Shown: piece by piece, positions 24,026 to 32,646 of the stretch
Layout: every line of letters begins with the position of its first letter
How positions within the stretch are numbered: the first letter of the stretch is position 1
DNA from: Streptomyces sp. NBC_01210
Lineage (GTDB): Bacteria > Actinomycetota > Actinomycetes > Streptomycetales > Streptomycetaceae
Direction: 5' to 3'
Length of the DNA stretch: 64,000 nucleotides
Assembly: GCF_036010325.1 (NCBI RefSeq)
Contig: NZ_CP108549.1
Span: 3,472,001 to 3,536,000 of the forward strand
Notes under the pieces: model-generated
Told to the model about the DNA's origin: nothing
The model's input: the letters and a program-made list of their open reading frames with translations, nothing else
Database searches by the model: none
Position numbers and translations under genes: made by a program

Positions 24026-24978
24026 CGGATCACTGGAGCTGGGCGCCTGGACTCTGTCGGCTCCGCAACCACGTAGCTCGCATCACCGATCGATACCTGA
24101 GGCCTGTCGGTGACCTGTGGAGCCGGCACCACCCTCGCGGCGACCCACGTACCCTTTTCTGGAACTGGAAGCCTTAACGCTTTGGCAATACGAGGACTCT
24201 CATTCTGATGCCCCAGAATGATCACCCCCTCCGGCGCCAGACGATGACGCGCATCTCGCACTCGCTTCGGTGCATCCAGCTGCTTGGCTGCCGTCACAAC
24301 GGCGTTGCGGTCAACAATGCGCCCGTGAACCTGCCTGAAGAGTTGATCCACTCGACTCTGTCCCGCGGACACATTCTCCAAGGCATTGCGAGTAGCGTCA
24401 TCGAGCCCAAGCAGGAGATTCTTACGCAACTTCCCATTCTTAAAGAGCCACTTAATCGCGCTACGACCCGTTGCAGAGATATTGCGTTTATGGTCTTGGT
24501 TACCACCCTGAGTCAATATCTCTTCGCGTATGCGGACCAACCCCACCGTGAACGCGGACTCTCGGTCGTTCGCAGCCATGAGTAGGCAGAGATGCCCCAT
24601 CGCCTCACGCGGGATCATCCACTTGCCGTCGAGTGAGAACTTTGCATCCACGTCGACGCCGCAAACCCGGTAGTCCATCTTCTCGCCACGAGCGAGGCCA
24701 AAGGCCGCGCGACAGACAATCTCAACCTTGGTTCCCAGGTATGTCTTCTCGGTCTTCTCCAGAACGCTCACGTCGTAACGCCCGGTTCGCTGACCGTCCA
24801 TCACCTCGTCGAGCGACTGACGGAAGACCGCGGAGAAGCGGTCCTCCAAGTCCGGATGGTCGGTGAACCACCGCGCGACACGCTCGACATCATCACCGCT
24901 GGAGGGGGCAACTCCCCATCCTGCACCCCCCGCTTCGTGTGGACCAGGAGCATCGAACAGGGCATCGTCTGTTGACAT
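24019..24978 (-). CDS. NaeI-family type II restriction endonuclease
   Basis: Protein of 319 aa, close to R.NaeI in length and colinear with it. The topoisomerase-like N-terminal segment reads DEVMDGQRTGRYDVSVLEKT and TEKTYLGTKVEI. The nuclease core is DYRVCGVDVDAKFS, with Asp102, Asp111 and Lys113 matching NaeI Asp86, Asp95 and Lys97. The C-terminal effector-DNA-binding part reads QLFRQVHGRIVDRNAV and PEGVIILGHQNESP. NaeI Leu43, whose change to Lys makes a topoisomerase, corresponds to Val59 here. NaeI cuts GCCGGC bluntly and needs a second site as effector. Gene tail-to-tail with the methyltransferase. Comparison is from memory. Confidence 0.93.
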   Translation of the reverse strand: MSTDDALFDAPGPHEAGGAGWGVAPSSGDDVERVARWFTDHPDLEDRFSAVFRQSLDEVMDGQRTGRYDVSVLEKTEKTYLGTKVEIVCRAAFGLARGEKMDYRVCGVDVDAKFSLDGKWMIPREAMGHLCLLMAANDRESAFTVGLVRIREEILTQGGNQDHKRNISATGRSAIKWLFKNGKLRKNLLLGLDDATRNALENVSAGQSRVDQLFRQVHGRIVDRNAVVTAAKQLDAPKRVRDARHRLAPEGVIILGHQNESPRIAKALRLPVPEKGTWVAARVVPAPQVTDRPQVSIGDASYVVAEPTESRRPAPVIRY

Positions 24979-25101
24979 GAAGCCACAATACGACCAAGCG
25001 TCATGGGCCTTCTAGGTGAGAACGGCACTGGGGCATCTCGTCACCGAGTGAGGGCTTGGAGTCATAGACGCGCGATGCCGCTACTTGGTGACACCAACCG
25101 C

Positions 25102-25533
25102 CTATTGCCCGTCGGCCGGTCGGTCTGTTTTTTGAGAACCTCCCGCCAGGAGCTTGCGGATCTCCGAGAGTTCCGAGGCAACCCGCAACCACGTGTACTC
25201 GACGAAACCATCTCTGACCTGCTGCACAACGTCGTCCAACCGGCGTAGCACGTCCAGTACAGCGACCGCCCCCTCCAACCCGCTAGGGGGAGCGATTTCG
25301 CACCAGGCGACCGGCGAAGAGGCTAAGGCAACGCCCTCCGCAACCCGAACAGTCAGCAGGATCTCGCCTCGACCTTCATCGACGAGGAGCGGATGCACAC
25401 CGACATCGGGGAGCAAGCCCAGTCTGTCGATCGCGTGCATGACCGACTCAATGCCAGCCAGGTTGGTCAAGTCGACGCCTGCAGCAGTGCTCTCCCTGAC
25501 ATGCTCGACAACTTCATCCCACTCCCCCTCCAT
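25102..25533 (-). CDS. Uncharacterised protein coupled to an HATPase gene
   Basis: Acidic protein of 143 aa with no recognised domain. Its ATG shares a base with the stop of the upstream kinase-like gene (TGATG), so the two are co-translated and probably act together. The sequence alternates short beta-like stretches (GEILLTVRVAEG) and helices (AVAVLDVLRRLDDVVQQV). It could be a partner or regulator of the ATPase; no function is proposed. Confidence 0.6.
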   Translation of the reverse strand: MEGEWDEVVEHVRESTAAGVDLTNLAGIESVMHAIDRLGLLPDVGVHPLLVDEGRGEILLTVRVAEGVALASSPVAWCEIAPPSGLEGAVAVLDVLRRLDDVVQQVRDGFVEYTWLRVASELSEIRKLLAGGSQKTDRPADGQ

Positions 25534-26189
25534 CAGCGGTCTCCCCTCAGCCCGGCCTCGAAGTGATCCTGGGCCCGATCCAGGGCTTCGTCCGGGTCGC
25601 AGCCGTGGGCGCGGAGCCAGCGAAGAAGGTCCGCGATCAGATCCACGGTGACCTCTTCGGCGACAGCTAGGCTGAGCGGTGAGCCGCCCCGCTTACGCGG
25701 CGCCTCACCGTCTCCGTAGAGCGCTAGAACGGCCTCAGCCTTCGAGACTCGTGGATCATCCACGTGCCCGTCAGCAGTCGACAGTTCTGTAGCGAGTTCG
25801 ACCCAGGTTGTCTTGCCTGAGCCAGTGAGGACGACGCCCCAGCGGTCGGCCACTGTATCGACGAGCGACAGCCCTCTGCCGGCTTCCTCGTCTGGGAGTG
25901 CAGAGAGCAGAGTTGGAAGTGCCCGAGCATCCGGGTCTTGGACTTCCAGGCGGAGATGTGTGCCCTTCATTGAGACCGCGAGCGTGGTCGGCGTTCCGGC
26001 TCCAACGTGCTTGATGACGTTGGCGACGAGCTCGCTCACGCAAAGCTGAGCAGCCTCGACCGCGCCCGGGAGCCCCCAATGGTTCAGGTGCAGACGCATA
26101 ATCCGGCGCAGTCCTGCAACCTCCTCGGGCTGCGCCAGAAAAGGCAACTCCCAGCTCTTCCTTGTCACTTCGTAGCGGCATGGACCCAT
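25533..26189 (-). CDS. ATP-binding protein, HATPase_c_2 (anti-sigma-factor-like)
   Basis: Protein of 218 aa. ATG 26189 is chosen because GGAGGGG precedes it and the domain starts soon after. The Bergerat ATP fold spans about 15-130: N box LCVSELVANVIKH, G1 EVQDPDARALP, G2 EEAGRGLSLVDTVAD. Streptomyces encodes dozens of such stand-alone GHKL proteins, often beside WhiJ-like XRE genes as here; some act as anti-sigma kinases. The C-terminal ~75 residues are helical and unassigned. It is divergent from the XRE-DUF5753 gene. Confidence 0.82.
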   Translation of the reverse strand: MGPCRYEVTRKSWELPFLAQPEEVAGLRRIMRLHLNHWGLPGAVEAAQLCVSELVANVIKHVGAGTPTTLAVSMKGTHLRLEVQDPDARALPTLLSALPDEEAGRGLSLVDTVADRWGVVLTGSGKTTWVELATELSTADGHVDDPRVSKAEAVLALYGDGEAPRKRGGSPLSLAVAEEVTVDLIADLLRWLRAHGCDPDEALDRAQDHFEAGLRGDR

Positions 26190-26389
26190 GTGATTCAGCC
26201 CCTCCAACGCGGCGATCGCTCTGTGTAGTGGTTCCGTTCTCCAGGGTTGCATTGCAACTCTCAAAATGGAACTCTCACTGGAGCCCTCAGGGTGCACGCC
26301 AGTTCATGCACGCCCCCCGCGTGCGCTGTCTTGTCCATATCGCGCTGCACCGTGCACGCTCAGGGAGATCGACACGAAGGGCCTTGACC

Positions 26390-27235
26390 ATGGCAGTTGG
26401 ACCGACCACCCGCAGGCGACAACTCGGAGCCGACCTGCGCCGTCTCCGCGAACGCAAGGGCCTCACGCTGGAAGAAGCCGGGGCGTTGGTTGGCGTCTCC
26501 AAGGCCACCTTGAGTCGCTACGAGACCAAGGAAGGCACCGTTAAGTGGCCCGCTGTCGATGCGCTCTGCCGCGAGTACGGGGCGTCGGACCAGGAGCGCG
26601 AGACGTTGGTCGAGTTGGCCAAGGGCGCCAAGATTCAGGGCTGGTGGCGCTCGCTCGCCGACCCGATCCCCGACTCGATGAACCTCATGCTGACCCTGGA
26701 GGATGAGGTCGTACGTGAGGACCACTACGCCTGCATGTACGTACCCGGCCTGCTTCAGACCCGTGCGTACGCGGAAGCGGTGCACCGCGCATCCGAGATG
26801 CGCTGCACAGATCAAGAGATCTCTCACATGGTCGACATCCGAATGAAGCGGCAGGAGCTCCTCGATCGTGAAGAACCCCCACATATCTGGGCCGTGATCG
26901 ACGAGGCAGTTATCCGGCGTATGGTCGGCGGTCGCAAGGTCATGCGTGACCAGTTGAGTCTCTTGCTCGCACGTGCCGAGGAGCCTCAAGTGACCGTTCA
27001 GATACTGCCGTTTGCCGCCGGAGCCCATGCTGCCGCGGTGGGGAGCTTCGTCATCCTGGGCGGGCCTACGCCCGAACTCGACGTCGTATACGTGGACATC
27101 ATCGGCGGCGGGCTGTTCATGGAGAAGCCGCAAGAACTTGAGCGCTATAAGTTGGCGTTCGAGTACCTGCGCGCGCAGGCGCTGGACATCGGGGCGTCAG
27201 CTGCGCTCCTGGATCGGGTCTGCAAGGAGCTGTGA
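26390..27235 (+). CDS. XRE-family regulator with DUF5753 (WhiJ/Scr1-like)
   Basis: Protein of 281 aa. The HTH at about 10-65 contains RRLRERKGLTLEEAGALVGV and SKATLSRYETKEG. DUF5753 fills about 95-275, with YVPGLLQTRAYAEAV and ERYKLAFEYLRAQALD. This architecture marks the large Streptomyces WhiJ-like group that controls development or antibiotic genes and usually sits beside a small DUF397 gene, with which it interacts. Here the DUF397 gene overlaps its stop by one base, and a GHKL ATPase is divergent, reproducing the standard three-gene set. Confidence 0.88.
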   Translation: MAVGPTTRRRQLGADLRRLRERKGLTLEEAGALVGVSKATLSRYETKEGTVKWPAVDALCREYGASDQERETLVELAKGAKIQGWWRSLADPIPDSMNLMLTLEDEVVREDHYACMYVPGLLQTRAYAEAVHRASEMRCTDQEISHMVDIRMKRQELLDREEPPHIWAVIDEAVIRRMVGGRKVMRDQLSLLLARAEEPQVTVQILPFAAGAHAAAVGSFVILGGPTPELDVVYVDIIGGGLFMEKPQELERYKLAFEYLRAQALDIGASAALLDRVCKEL

Positions 27236-27429
27236 TGGGTCACGAAGACATCCGCTGGATCAAGTCGTCGTACAGCGGAGGAAGCGGTACCGAGTGCGTT
27301 GAGGTCGCCGTGTCCGCTGTGGACGTCGCCGTGCGGGACTCCAAAGTCCCGCGCGGTGCGCGACTCGACCTTCCACCGAGCGCCTGGGGGGAATTCGTGG
27401 TCGCCCTGCGCGAGGGACGCCTCACCTAG
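27235..27429 (+). CDS. DUF397 small protein
   Basis: Protein of 64 aa with the DUF397 signature: WIKSSYSGGSGTECVEVAV near the start, then VAVRDSK and WGEFVVALREG at the end. Its ATG overlaps the stop of the XRE gene (TGATG). DUF397 proteins are thought to be cognate modulators of the adjacent XRE-DUF5753 regulator. Confidence 0.9.
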   Translation: MGHEDIRWIKSSYSGGSGTECVEVAVSAVDVAVRDSKVPRGARLDLPPSAWGEFVVALREGRLT

Positions 27430-27510
27430 GCGGGCCCAGACTCACCGCCGGTCTGGCCCTCGTCCTGCCCGTCGCCAGGGCACCTCATAGCGGGCCCCGT
27501 GCGTGCCGCC

Positions 27511-27597
27511 TTGATCAGCGGATCGATGTGTCCGACTTGGCGCGGCTGGTGGTGATGTCGGAGTACCACTTCCGTCTGCTGTTCTCCGCGCTGTGCT
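27511..27597 (+). pseudogene. Fragment of an AraC-family HTH
   Basis: In one frame the DNA reads QRIDVSDLARLVVMSEYHFR followed by LLFSAL, the first helix-turn-helix of AraC-type regulators, with nothing of the rest before or after. It is a short relic in the 265-bp gap between the DUF397 and methyltransferase genes. Confidence 0.55.
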
Positions 27598-27694
27598 TTG
27601 ACCGGGAAGGTTCACCGGGTCCGGACAGGCGAAACTCCGTGCGGACGCGCATGCTGGCGGATAGCGTCATGTTCACGGTGAAGGGGGCATGACC

Positions 27695-28261
27695 ATGGCA
27701 GAACGTGCGGTTCCGCCTCGCGTGGTGGCCGCAGAGCGTGTCGCCTCCGAGGCAGGATTCAAGAAGAGTTGCATCCCTGAAGTGGGCAGGTTGCTCAGGC
27801 TGGCCGCTGCTGCGAAGCCCCACGGAATCATTGCGGAGAGCGGCACCGGCTCGGGAGTGGGCACCGCCTGGCTGCACAGTGGCCTTGGCGCCGGTGCACG
27901 CCTGGTTACAGTCGAGCGTGACGAGGAGCTGGCCCGTCGAGCGGCCAGTATCTTCGCGGACGACAAGCGCGTCAGCGTTCTCACTGGGGACTGGCGGCTG
28001 CTTGAGCAGCATGCCCCCTTCGACGTGTTTTTCTGCGACGGCGGGGGCAAGCGTGACGACCCCCAGGGGGTCGTCGAGCAGCTCGCCCCCGGTGGCCTTC
28101 TCATCCTGGACGACTTCACCCCCTCGCCCCACTGGCCGCCTCGCTTCGAAGGCGAAGTGGATGAGCTCCGCCTGTTCTACCTCACTCATCCAGCCCTGGA
28201 CGCCACGGAAATACTTACAACACCAGCCAGTTCAGCGGTTGTTGCGGCACGCCGCCTCTAG
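27695..28261 (+). CDS. O-methyltransferase-like class I SAM-dependent methyltransferase
   Basis: Protein of 188 aa. ATG 27695 is favoured over ATG 27689 because AGGGGG is then 7 bp away. A Rossmann-type fold is visible: GIIAESGTGSGVGTAWL (motif I), ARLVTVERDEELARRA (motif II), FDVFFCDGGG and GGLLILDDFTP. This is the catechol-O-methyltransferase-like layout; the substrate is unknown. It has no conserved neighbours and lies among gene relics, so it may be accessory. Confidence 0.75.
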   Translation: MAERAVPPRVVAAERVASEAGFKKSCIPEVGRLLRLAAAAKPHGIIAESGTGSGVGTAWLHSGLGAGARLVTVERDEELARRAASIFADDKRVSVLTGDWRLLEQHAPFDVFFCDGGGKRDDPQGVVEQLAPGGLLILDDFTPSPHWPPRFEGEVDELRLFYLTHPALDATEILTTPASSAVVAARRL

Positions 28262-28387
28262 CCAAGAAGGCTTGCAGGGTTCTTGATCACGCCGCGTGGG
28301 CCGGTCTGCCGCCCCAGCGGATGCCCTTCTCGCTGCGGATGCGGACACGCTCACGCCGTTGGGCCGCTGCGCACTCGTGCGTCCGGG

Positions 28388-28423
28388 TCAATTCAGAGCG
28401 TCGATGGCCTTCACGATCAGCGC
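28388..28423 (-). pseudogene. Tail fragment of a DUF5753 gene
   Basis: On the minus strand the last 12 codons of a DUF5753 protein (ALIVKAIDALN, stop) match 41360-41395 almost base for base, but the rest of the gene is absent. It lies in the 275-bp gap 28262-28536, which otherwise shows only a possible small coding relic (EKGIRWGGRP on the minus strand near 28310-28340). Confidence 0.6.
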
Positions 28424-28536
28424 CGGCCGTGGTCAGGGGCGCACCGGCGGACAGTCAGTGGCGAGTGCACACCGCGGTTGACCAGGCAGCGGGTCTGCGT
28501 GCCGTCGGCTTTGTCCATGGTGGTGCGGCTGTCGGC

Positions 28537-29778
28537 TCACTCCAGGACGGCGAGGTGGTCGGCGGCGCCTCCGCGCCACTCGATCAGGAAGAGGGTCGCG
28601 TCGTCGCTGGTGCTCCCGCCCCGTTGCTGCTTCAGCGTGTGGGAGAGCGAGCGCACCACCGCCCGAACTCCCTTCTCTTCGGGCTCGATGCGATTGACCC
28701 AGCTGATGAGTTGTTCCTCGCCGAACTGCTCTTCGCCGGCTTGGTGCTCCTCGATCAGGCCGTCGGTGAAGCACAGCACCCGGTCGCCGCGTTCCAGCAT
28801 CTGTTCGCTGATCCGGGGCTCTTCACCACCGAAGCCGACCGGCAACGTGGTCGGGCCCTGAAGTTGCCCGACGACCTGGTGGTTGCGGATCAGCAGGGGT
28901 GCAGGGTGGCCCGCGTTGACCCACTGCAGGTGGCCCGTTGTGATGTTCAGGCGCATCATCTGCGCGGTGACGAAGTGGTCGGGCCCGAACTGCCCGGCGA
29001 TGGCCCGGTCCATGAACGTGTAGATCTCGGACAGACCGATATCGGCACGTCTGGCGTGCCGGTAGGCGCCGACGGCGACGGTCGCCATCGTGGCGGAGTC
29101 CAGACCGTGGCCCATCGCATCGACCATGGCCACGTGCAGGATGTCGTCGTTGAGGGCGTAGTCGAAGCTGTCGCCGCCGACGTTGTAGGCGGGCTCCAGG
29201 ATTCCGGCCACCGCGACCTGCGGGACGGACATCGCCAGCGGCGGCAGCAGGGACCACTGGATCTCCGCGGCCACGCTCATCGGTTCGCGGCGCCGGGCCA
29301 GGAAGAACTGGTCGGTGTAGCTGTGCTTGGTGACCAGCATGTCGGCGACCAGGCCCGCGAGCCTGCGCAGCAGGCGCCGGTCGTCGTCATCGACGATGTC
29401 CAGGGTGAGGGCCATCACTCCCACCTGGTCGCTGCCGTCCAGCAGCGGTAGGTACATCCGGACCCCGTCGGCCTCCGCCACCTCGACAGGGGTCGCGTAC
29501 AGGAAGGCCGCGCCGGCGGGAGAGTCACCGATCGGCTCAGGCTCGCCGACCGTAAGCCGGCGACCCGGCAACGGCACCAGCAGCAGCTGCGCATAGTCCT
29601 GCAGCAGGATCGAGAGTTCGCGGCCACCGACCCTGGCCACCTCTTCCGCGATCAGCGGGGCGATCAGCTGCGGCGGCATCTCGTGTGCCCGGTCCAACAA
29701 CACGCCCAGCAGCCGCTCACCGAACCCTTCCGACCGGTCCAACATGCCCTTGTCAGGCCGCCGCTCACCTTCTGCCAT
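28537..29778 (-). CDS. PP2C-type SpoIIE-domain serine phosphatase with N-terminal sensor
   Basis: Protein of 413 aa. An N-terminal GAF-like domain (about 15-165) precedes a short linker with the family EIQWSLLPPLAMSVPQ motif and the SpoIIE phosphatase domain (about 185-405). Metal-binding acids are in YNVGGDSFDYAL, VDAMGHGLDSA and STSDDATLFLIEW. In Streptomyces such enzymes dephosphorylate anti-sigma-factor antagonists and so switch stress sigma factors. No partner gene is adjacent; the nearest GHKL kinase-like gene is at 25533. Confidence 0.87.
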   Translation of the reverse strand: MAEGERRPDKGMLDRSEGFGERLLGVLLDRAHEMPPQLIAPLIAEEVARVGGRELSILLQDYAQLLLVPLPGRRLTVGEPEPIGDSPAGAAFLYATPVEVAEADGVRMYLPLLDGSDQVGVMALTLDIVDDDDRRLLRRLAGLVADMLVTKHSYTDQFFLARRREPMSVAAEIQWSLLPPLAMSVPQVAVAGILEPAYNVGGDSFDYALNDDILHVAMVDAMGHGLDSATMATVAVGAYRHARRADIGLSEIYTFMDRAIAGQFGPDHFVTAQMMRLNITTGHLQWVNAGHPAPLLIRNHQVVGQLQGPTTLPVGFGGEEPRISEQMLERGDRVLCFTDGLIEEHQAGEEQFGEEQLISWVNRIEPEEKGVRAVVRSLSHTLKQQRGGSTSDDATLFLIEWRGGAADHLAVLE

Positions 29779-30263
29779 AGCCGCACCCTTGCACCGGCGT
29801 CTTCAAAGCCTCGGCCACCGTGTCCTGCTCACCTCGTGCCGCGGAGCCGGCGCCCGCCCCGACACGCTCGGGTCCATCCGGCGGTCCCGGCGGATCCCCT
29901 CGACCCGCTCACGCGATCCGTACACACGGGCTCCTGACACGGCCGTGATCAACCCGCACAGAGTGACGCGGCTGAGCAGCCCTGAGAGCCCATTACGCCA
30001 AACGCGGCATGTCACACACGGTCAGGACAGTTGGCTCTCCATCGCGTTGTGCACCAAATCTCTCCCGGAGCGGGGCCGCACTTCGGGACCCCTGACAGCC
30101 GGCCGGCACCAAGGCCGGGGACACGTATCGCCGGTTCCTCGTTGGCGGTGCGGATCGAGGCCGCCATCAAGTCGACTGTGGCGCCCGTCACATCGGTTCC
30201 ATGTCACGAACGGAGGGTCAGCTTGCATCTGGTGGTCGTCAGCAAGAGGAGAGAGGCGGAACG
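29779..30263. other. 485-bp intergenic region between divergent genes
   Basis: No convincing coding sequence. It must hold the promoters of the phosphatase and of the flavoprotein-ECF41 operon. A TGTCACA heptamer, the -35 motif described for ECF41 promoters, lies at 30010-30016, but no CGTC is found at the expected ~16-bp spacing, so autoregulation here is not supported. Confidence 0.5.
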
Positions 30264-31469
30264 ATGAGCGCACAGAGCGGAACCGGCCCGGCGACGACCC
30301 ACCGCATTCTGGTCCTGGGGGCGGGGTACGCGGGTATGTCCGCAGCGATCCAGCTCGCGGCTCGGGTCAGGCGGCATCAGGATGTGCAGGTGACCCTGGT
30401 GAATCCGCAGGAGCGGTTCACCGAACGGCTGCGGCTGCATATGACGGCGACCAGGCAGCAGCTCGCCGAGATGAGCATCCCGGAGCTGCTGGAGGGTACG
30501 GGTGCGCAGTTCGTGCGCGGCTGGGTCACGGCGGTGGATGCGAACGAGAGGACCGTGCGGATCGACGACGACCGGATACTGCGCTACGACACGCTGGTGT
30601 ACGGGTTGGGGAGCGTGGCCGACACGGCGGCCGTGCCGGGCGTCGAGGATCACGCCTACACCCTGAACAGCGCCCAGGACGCCGAGTTGCTGGCCGACCG
30701 GTTGGTGCGGTTGGGCAGTGGCACGGTGGTGGTCGGTGGCAGCGGGTTGACCGGCATCGAGGCGGCCGCGGAGATCGCCGAGCGGCACCCGGAGCTCGAC
30801 GTCGTCCTGGTGGGCCGGCAGGAACCCGGTGCGACCATGAACCCGAAGGCCAAGGCGTATCTGCAATCCGCGCTCCGGCGCCTGGGTGTCCAGGTGCGCA
30901 GCGGGAGCGAGGTGGTGAAGGTGCTGCCTGCTTCGGTCGAGCTGGCAGGCGGGGAGAACATCGCCGCCGATGCCGTCCTGTGGACAAGTGGTACGCGGGT
31001 GTCGCCGCTGGCTGCCGCCGCCGGCCTGAGCGTCGACGGTCGCGGTCGCATCGTCACGGACGATTCACTTCGGTCGGTGTCCCACCCCGACGTGTACGCC
31101 GTGGGTGATGCGGCCGCGATCCGCCAGGGCTACGGCATCATGCACGGCACCTGCCAGGGCGGCATGCCGACCGGTGTGCATGCCGCTGTGTCGATCGCCC
31201 GCACGCTGAAGGGCAAGCAGCCCAAGCCGTTCCGCTTCGGCTACTACCACACGCCGGTGAGCCTGGGGCGGCATGACGCGGTCGTTCAGTTCACCCACCC
31301 CGACGACACCCCCAGGCGGGTGCACCTGACCGGCCGCAAGGCGGCCTGGTACAAGGAGACGGTGACTGCCTCACCCTGGCCGACATTCGGCCGTATGAAG
31401 AAGATGCCCTCCTCGGGAGCGTTCTGGCCCCGCGGCGGCCGCTTCACCCGGGTCCGGGACGCGCGATGA
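30264..31469 (+). CDS. NDH-2-like FAD/NAD(P)-binding oxidoreductase
   Basis: Protein of 401 aa; ATG 30264 follows GAGAGGCGGA. Two Rossmann motifs are visible, ILVLGAGYAGMSAAIQLA (FAD, residue ~14) and VVVGGSGLTGIEAAAEIA (NADH, ~155), plus the FAD motif VYAVGDAAAI (~280). There is no Cys pair for disulfide chemistry, so it resembles type II NADH dehydrogenases. It overlaps the ECF41 sigma gene by ATGA; ECF41 operons typically contain an oxidoreductase or related small enzyme that is the regulon's main member. Confidence 0.85.
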   Translation: MSAQSGTGPATTHRILVLGAGYAGMSAAIQLAARVRRHQDVQVTLVNPQERFTERLRLHMTATRQQLAEMSIPELLEGTGAQFVRGWVTAVDANERTVRIDDDRILRYDTLVYGLGSVADTAAVPGVEDHAYTLNSAQDAELLADRLVRLGSGTVVVGGSGLTGIEAAAEIAERHPELDVVLVGRQEPGATMNPKAKAYLQSALRRLGVQVRSGSEVVKVLPASVELAGGENIAADAVLWTSGTRVSPLAAAAGLSVDGRGRIVTDDSLRSVSHPDVYAVGDAAAIRQGYGIMHGTCQGGMPTGVHAAVSIARTLKGKQPKPFRFGYYHTPVSLGRHDAVVQFTHPDDTPRRVHLTGRKAAWYKETVTASPWPTFGRMKKMPSSGAFWPRGGRFTRVRDAR

Positions 31470-32386
31470 CGCATCCGTACCCGGACCCCGGCCAGCAGGT
31501 GTTCAACGACCATCGCAATCTGCTGTTCTCGGTGGCGTACCGCATCCTCGGCACCGCGGTCGATGCCGAGGACGCAGTACAGGACGCCTGGATCAAATGG
31601 TCGGCCGCCGACCGCTCGCAGGTGGCCGAACCCAAGGCGTATCTGACGCGGATCGTGTCGAATCTGGCGATGGAACGGCTGCGCTCCACCCGGCACAAGC
31701 GGGAGACCTACGTCGGACCGTGGCTTCCGGAGCCGATTCTCACCGTCGCCGACACCGCCGACACCGTCACGAACGCCGAGTCGGTGTCGATGGCGATGCT
31801 GGTGGTGCTGGAATCGCTGAGCCCGCTCGAGCGCGCGGTGTTCGTGCTGAAGGAGGTCTTCGGCTTCAGCCATGCCGAGATCGCAGAGGCGGTGGAGCGT
31901 TCCGAGCCCGCGGTGCGGCAGGCCGTGCACCGTGCTCGCGAGCACGTGCAGGCCCGGCGGCCACGCTTCACCGTGGACCGGTCGCGGCAGAGCGAGGTCA
32001 CCGAGCGGTTCCTCGACGCCGCAACCGGTGGTGACATCAACACCCTCATGGAGCTGCTGTCCCCGGACGTCACCCTGTGGACCGACGGCGGCGGCAAGGT
32101 CCGCCAGGCCCTGCGCCCGGTTGTGGGCGCACAAACGGTGGCTGCCTGGTTCGCAGCCATCGGCACCGTCACCTACCAGGGTGTCGATCCCGCCGACATG
32201 AACGCCGATCTGGTCGAGATCAATGGCGGTCCAGGCATGGTGTTCAGCGGTTCGGGCCGCGTGATCGCCACTGTCACCTTCGAATTCGACGCCGATGGCC
32301 GCATCATCACGATCCACAACGTCGCCAACCCCGACAAACTCCGGGTCATTGCTGGTGGCAGACCTCGCGACCTCGGCACGCACTGA
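31466..32386 (+). CDS. ECF41-group (SigJ-like) extracytoplasmic function sigma factor
   Basis: Protein of 306 aa. Sigma region 2 (about 12-75) has YRILGTAVDAEDAVQDAW; region 4 (about 110-160) has LSPLERAVFVLKEVFGFSH and the following HTH. A C-terminal SnoaL-like extension replaces an anti-sigma factor. The three motifs of the ECF41 extension are all seen: WLPEP in the linker, DGGGK (usually DGGGR) and NPDKL near the end. These tails both stimulate and inhibit the sigma factor. Coupled by ATGA to the upstream flavoprotein gene. Confidence 0.93.
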   Translation: MTHPYPDPGQQVFNDHRNLLFSVAYRILGTAVDAEDAVQDAWIKWSAADRSQVAEPKAYLTRIVSNLAMERLRSTRHKRETYVGPWLPEPILTVADTADTVTNAESVSMAMLVVLESLSPLERAVFVLKEVFGFSHAEIAEAVERSEPAVRQAVHRAREHVQARRPRFTVDRSRQSEVTERFLDAATGGDINTLMELLSPDVTLWTDGGGKVRQALRPVVGAQTVAAWFAAIGTVTYQGVDPADMNADLVEINGGPGMVFSGSGRVIATVTFEFDADGRIITIHNVANPDKLRVIAGGRPRDLGTH

Positions 32387-32646
32387 GGCCTCCCCCTCGG
32401 GACGGTAATCCGGGGACGGCCGGGAGGGACCTTGGAAACTGACCGGGACCGGGAGCCGGTGACGGCGCCGACGACGGCTTCGGCGGTGTTGCGCAGTCCA
32501 GGGGCGGCCCGAGGTGATGGCGGGGGAGGCGCCGGCGAAGTCCATCTTTCAGCTGCCTCCCGGCGGGGCTCAGCGTGCGGTGGCCGCCCGGCCGAGATTT
32601 GCTTGGTGAGTCGACACCTCCGTCGCCACCGAAAGGACACCGTTCC

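Noticed and set aside
30010..30016. ECF41-type promoter before the flavoprotein gene
   Set aside because: TGTCACA is present but no CGTC occurs about 16 bp downstream.
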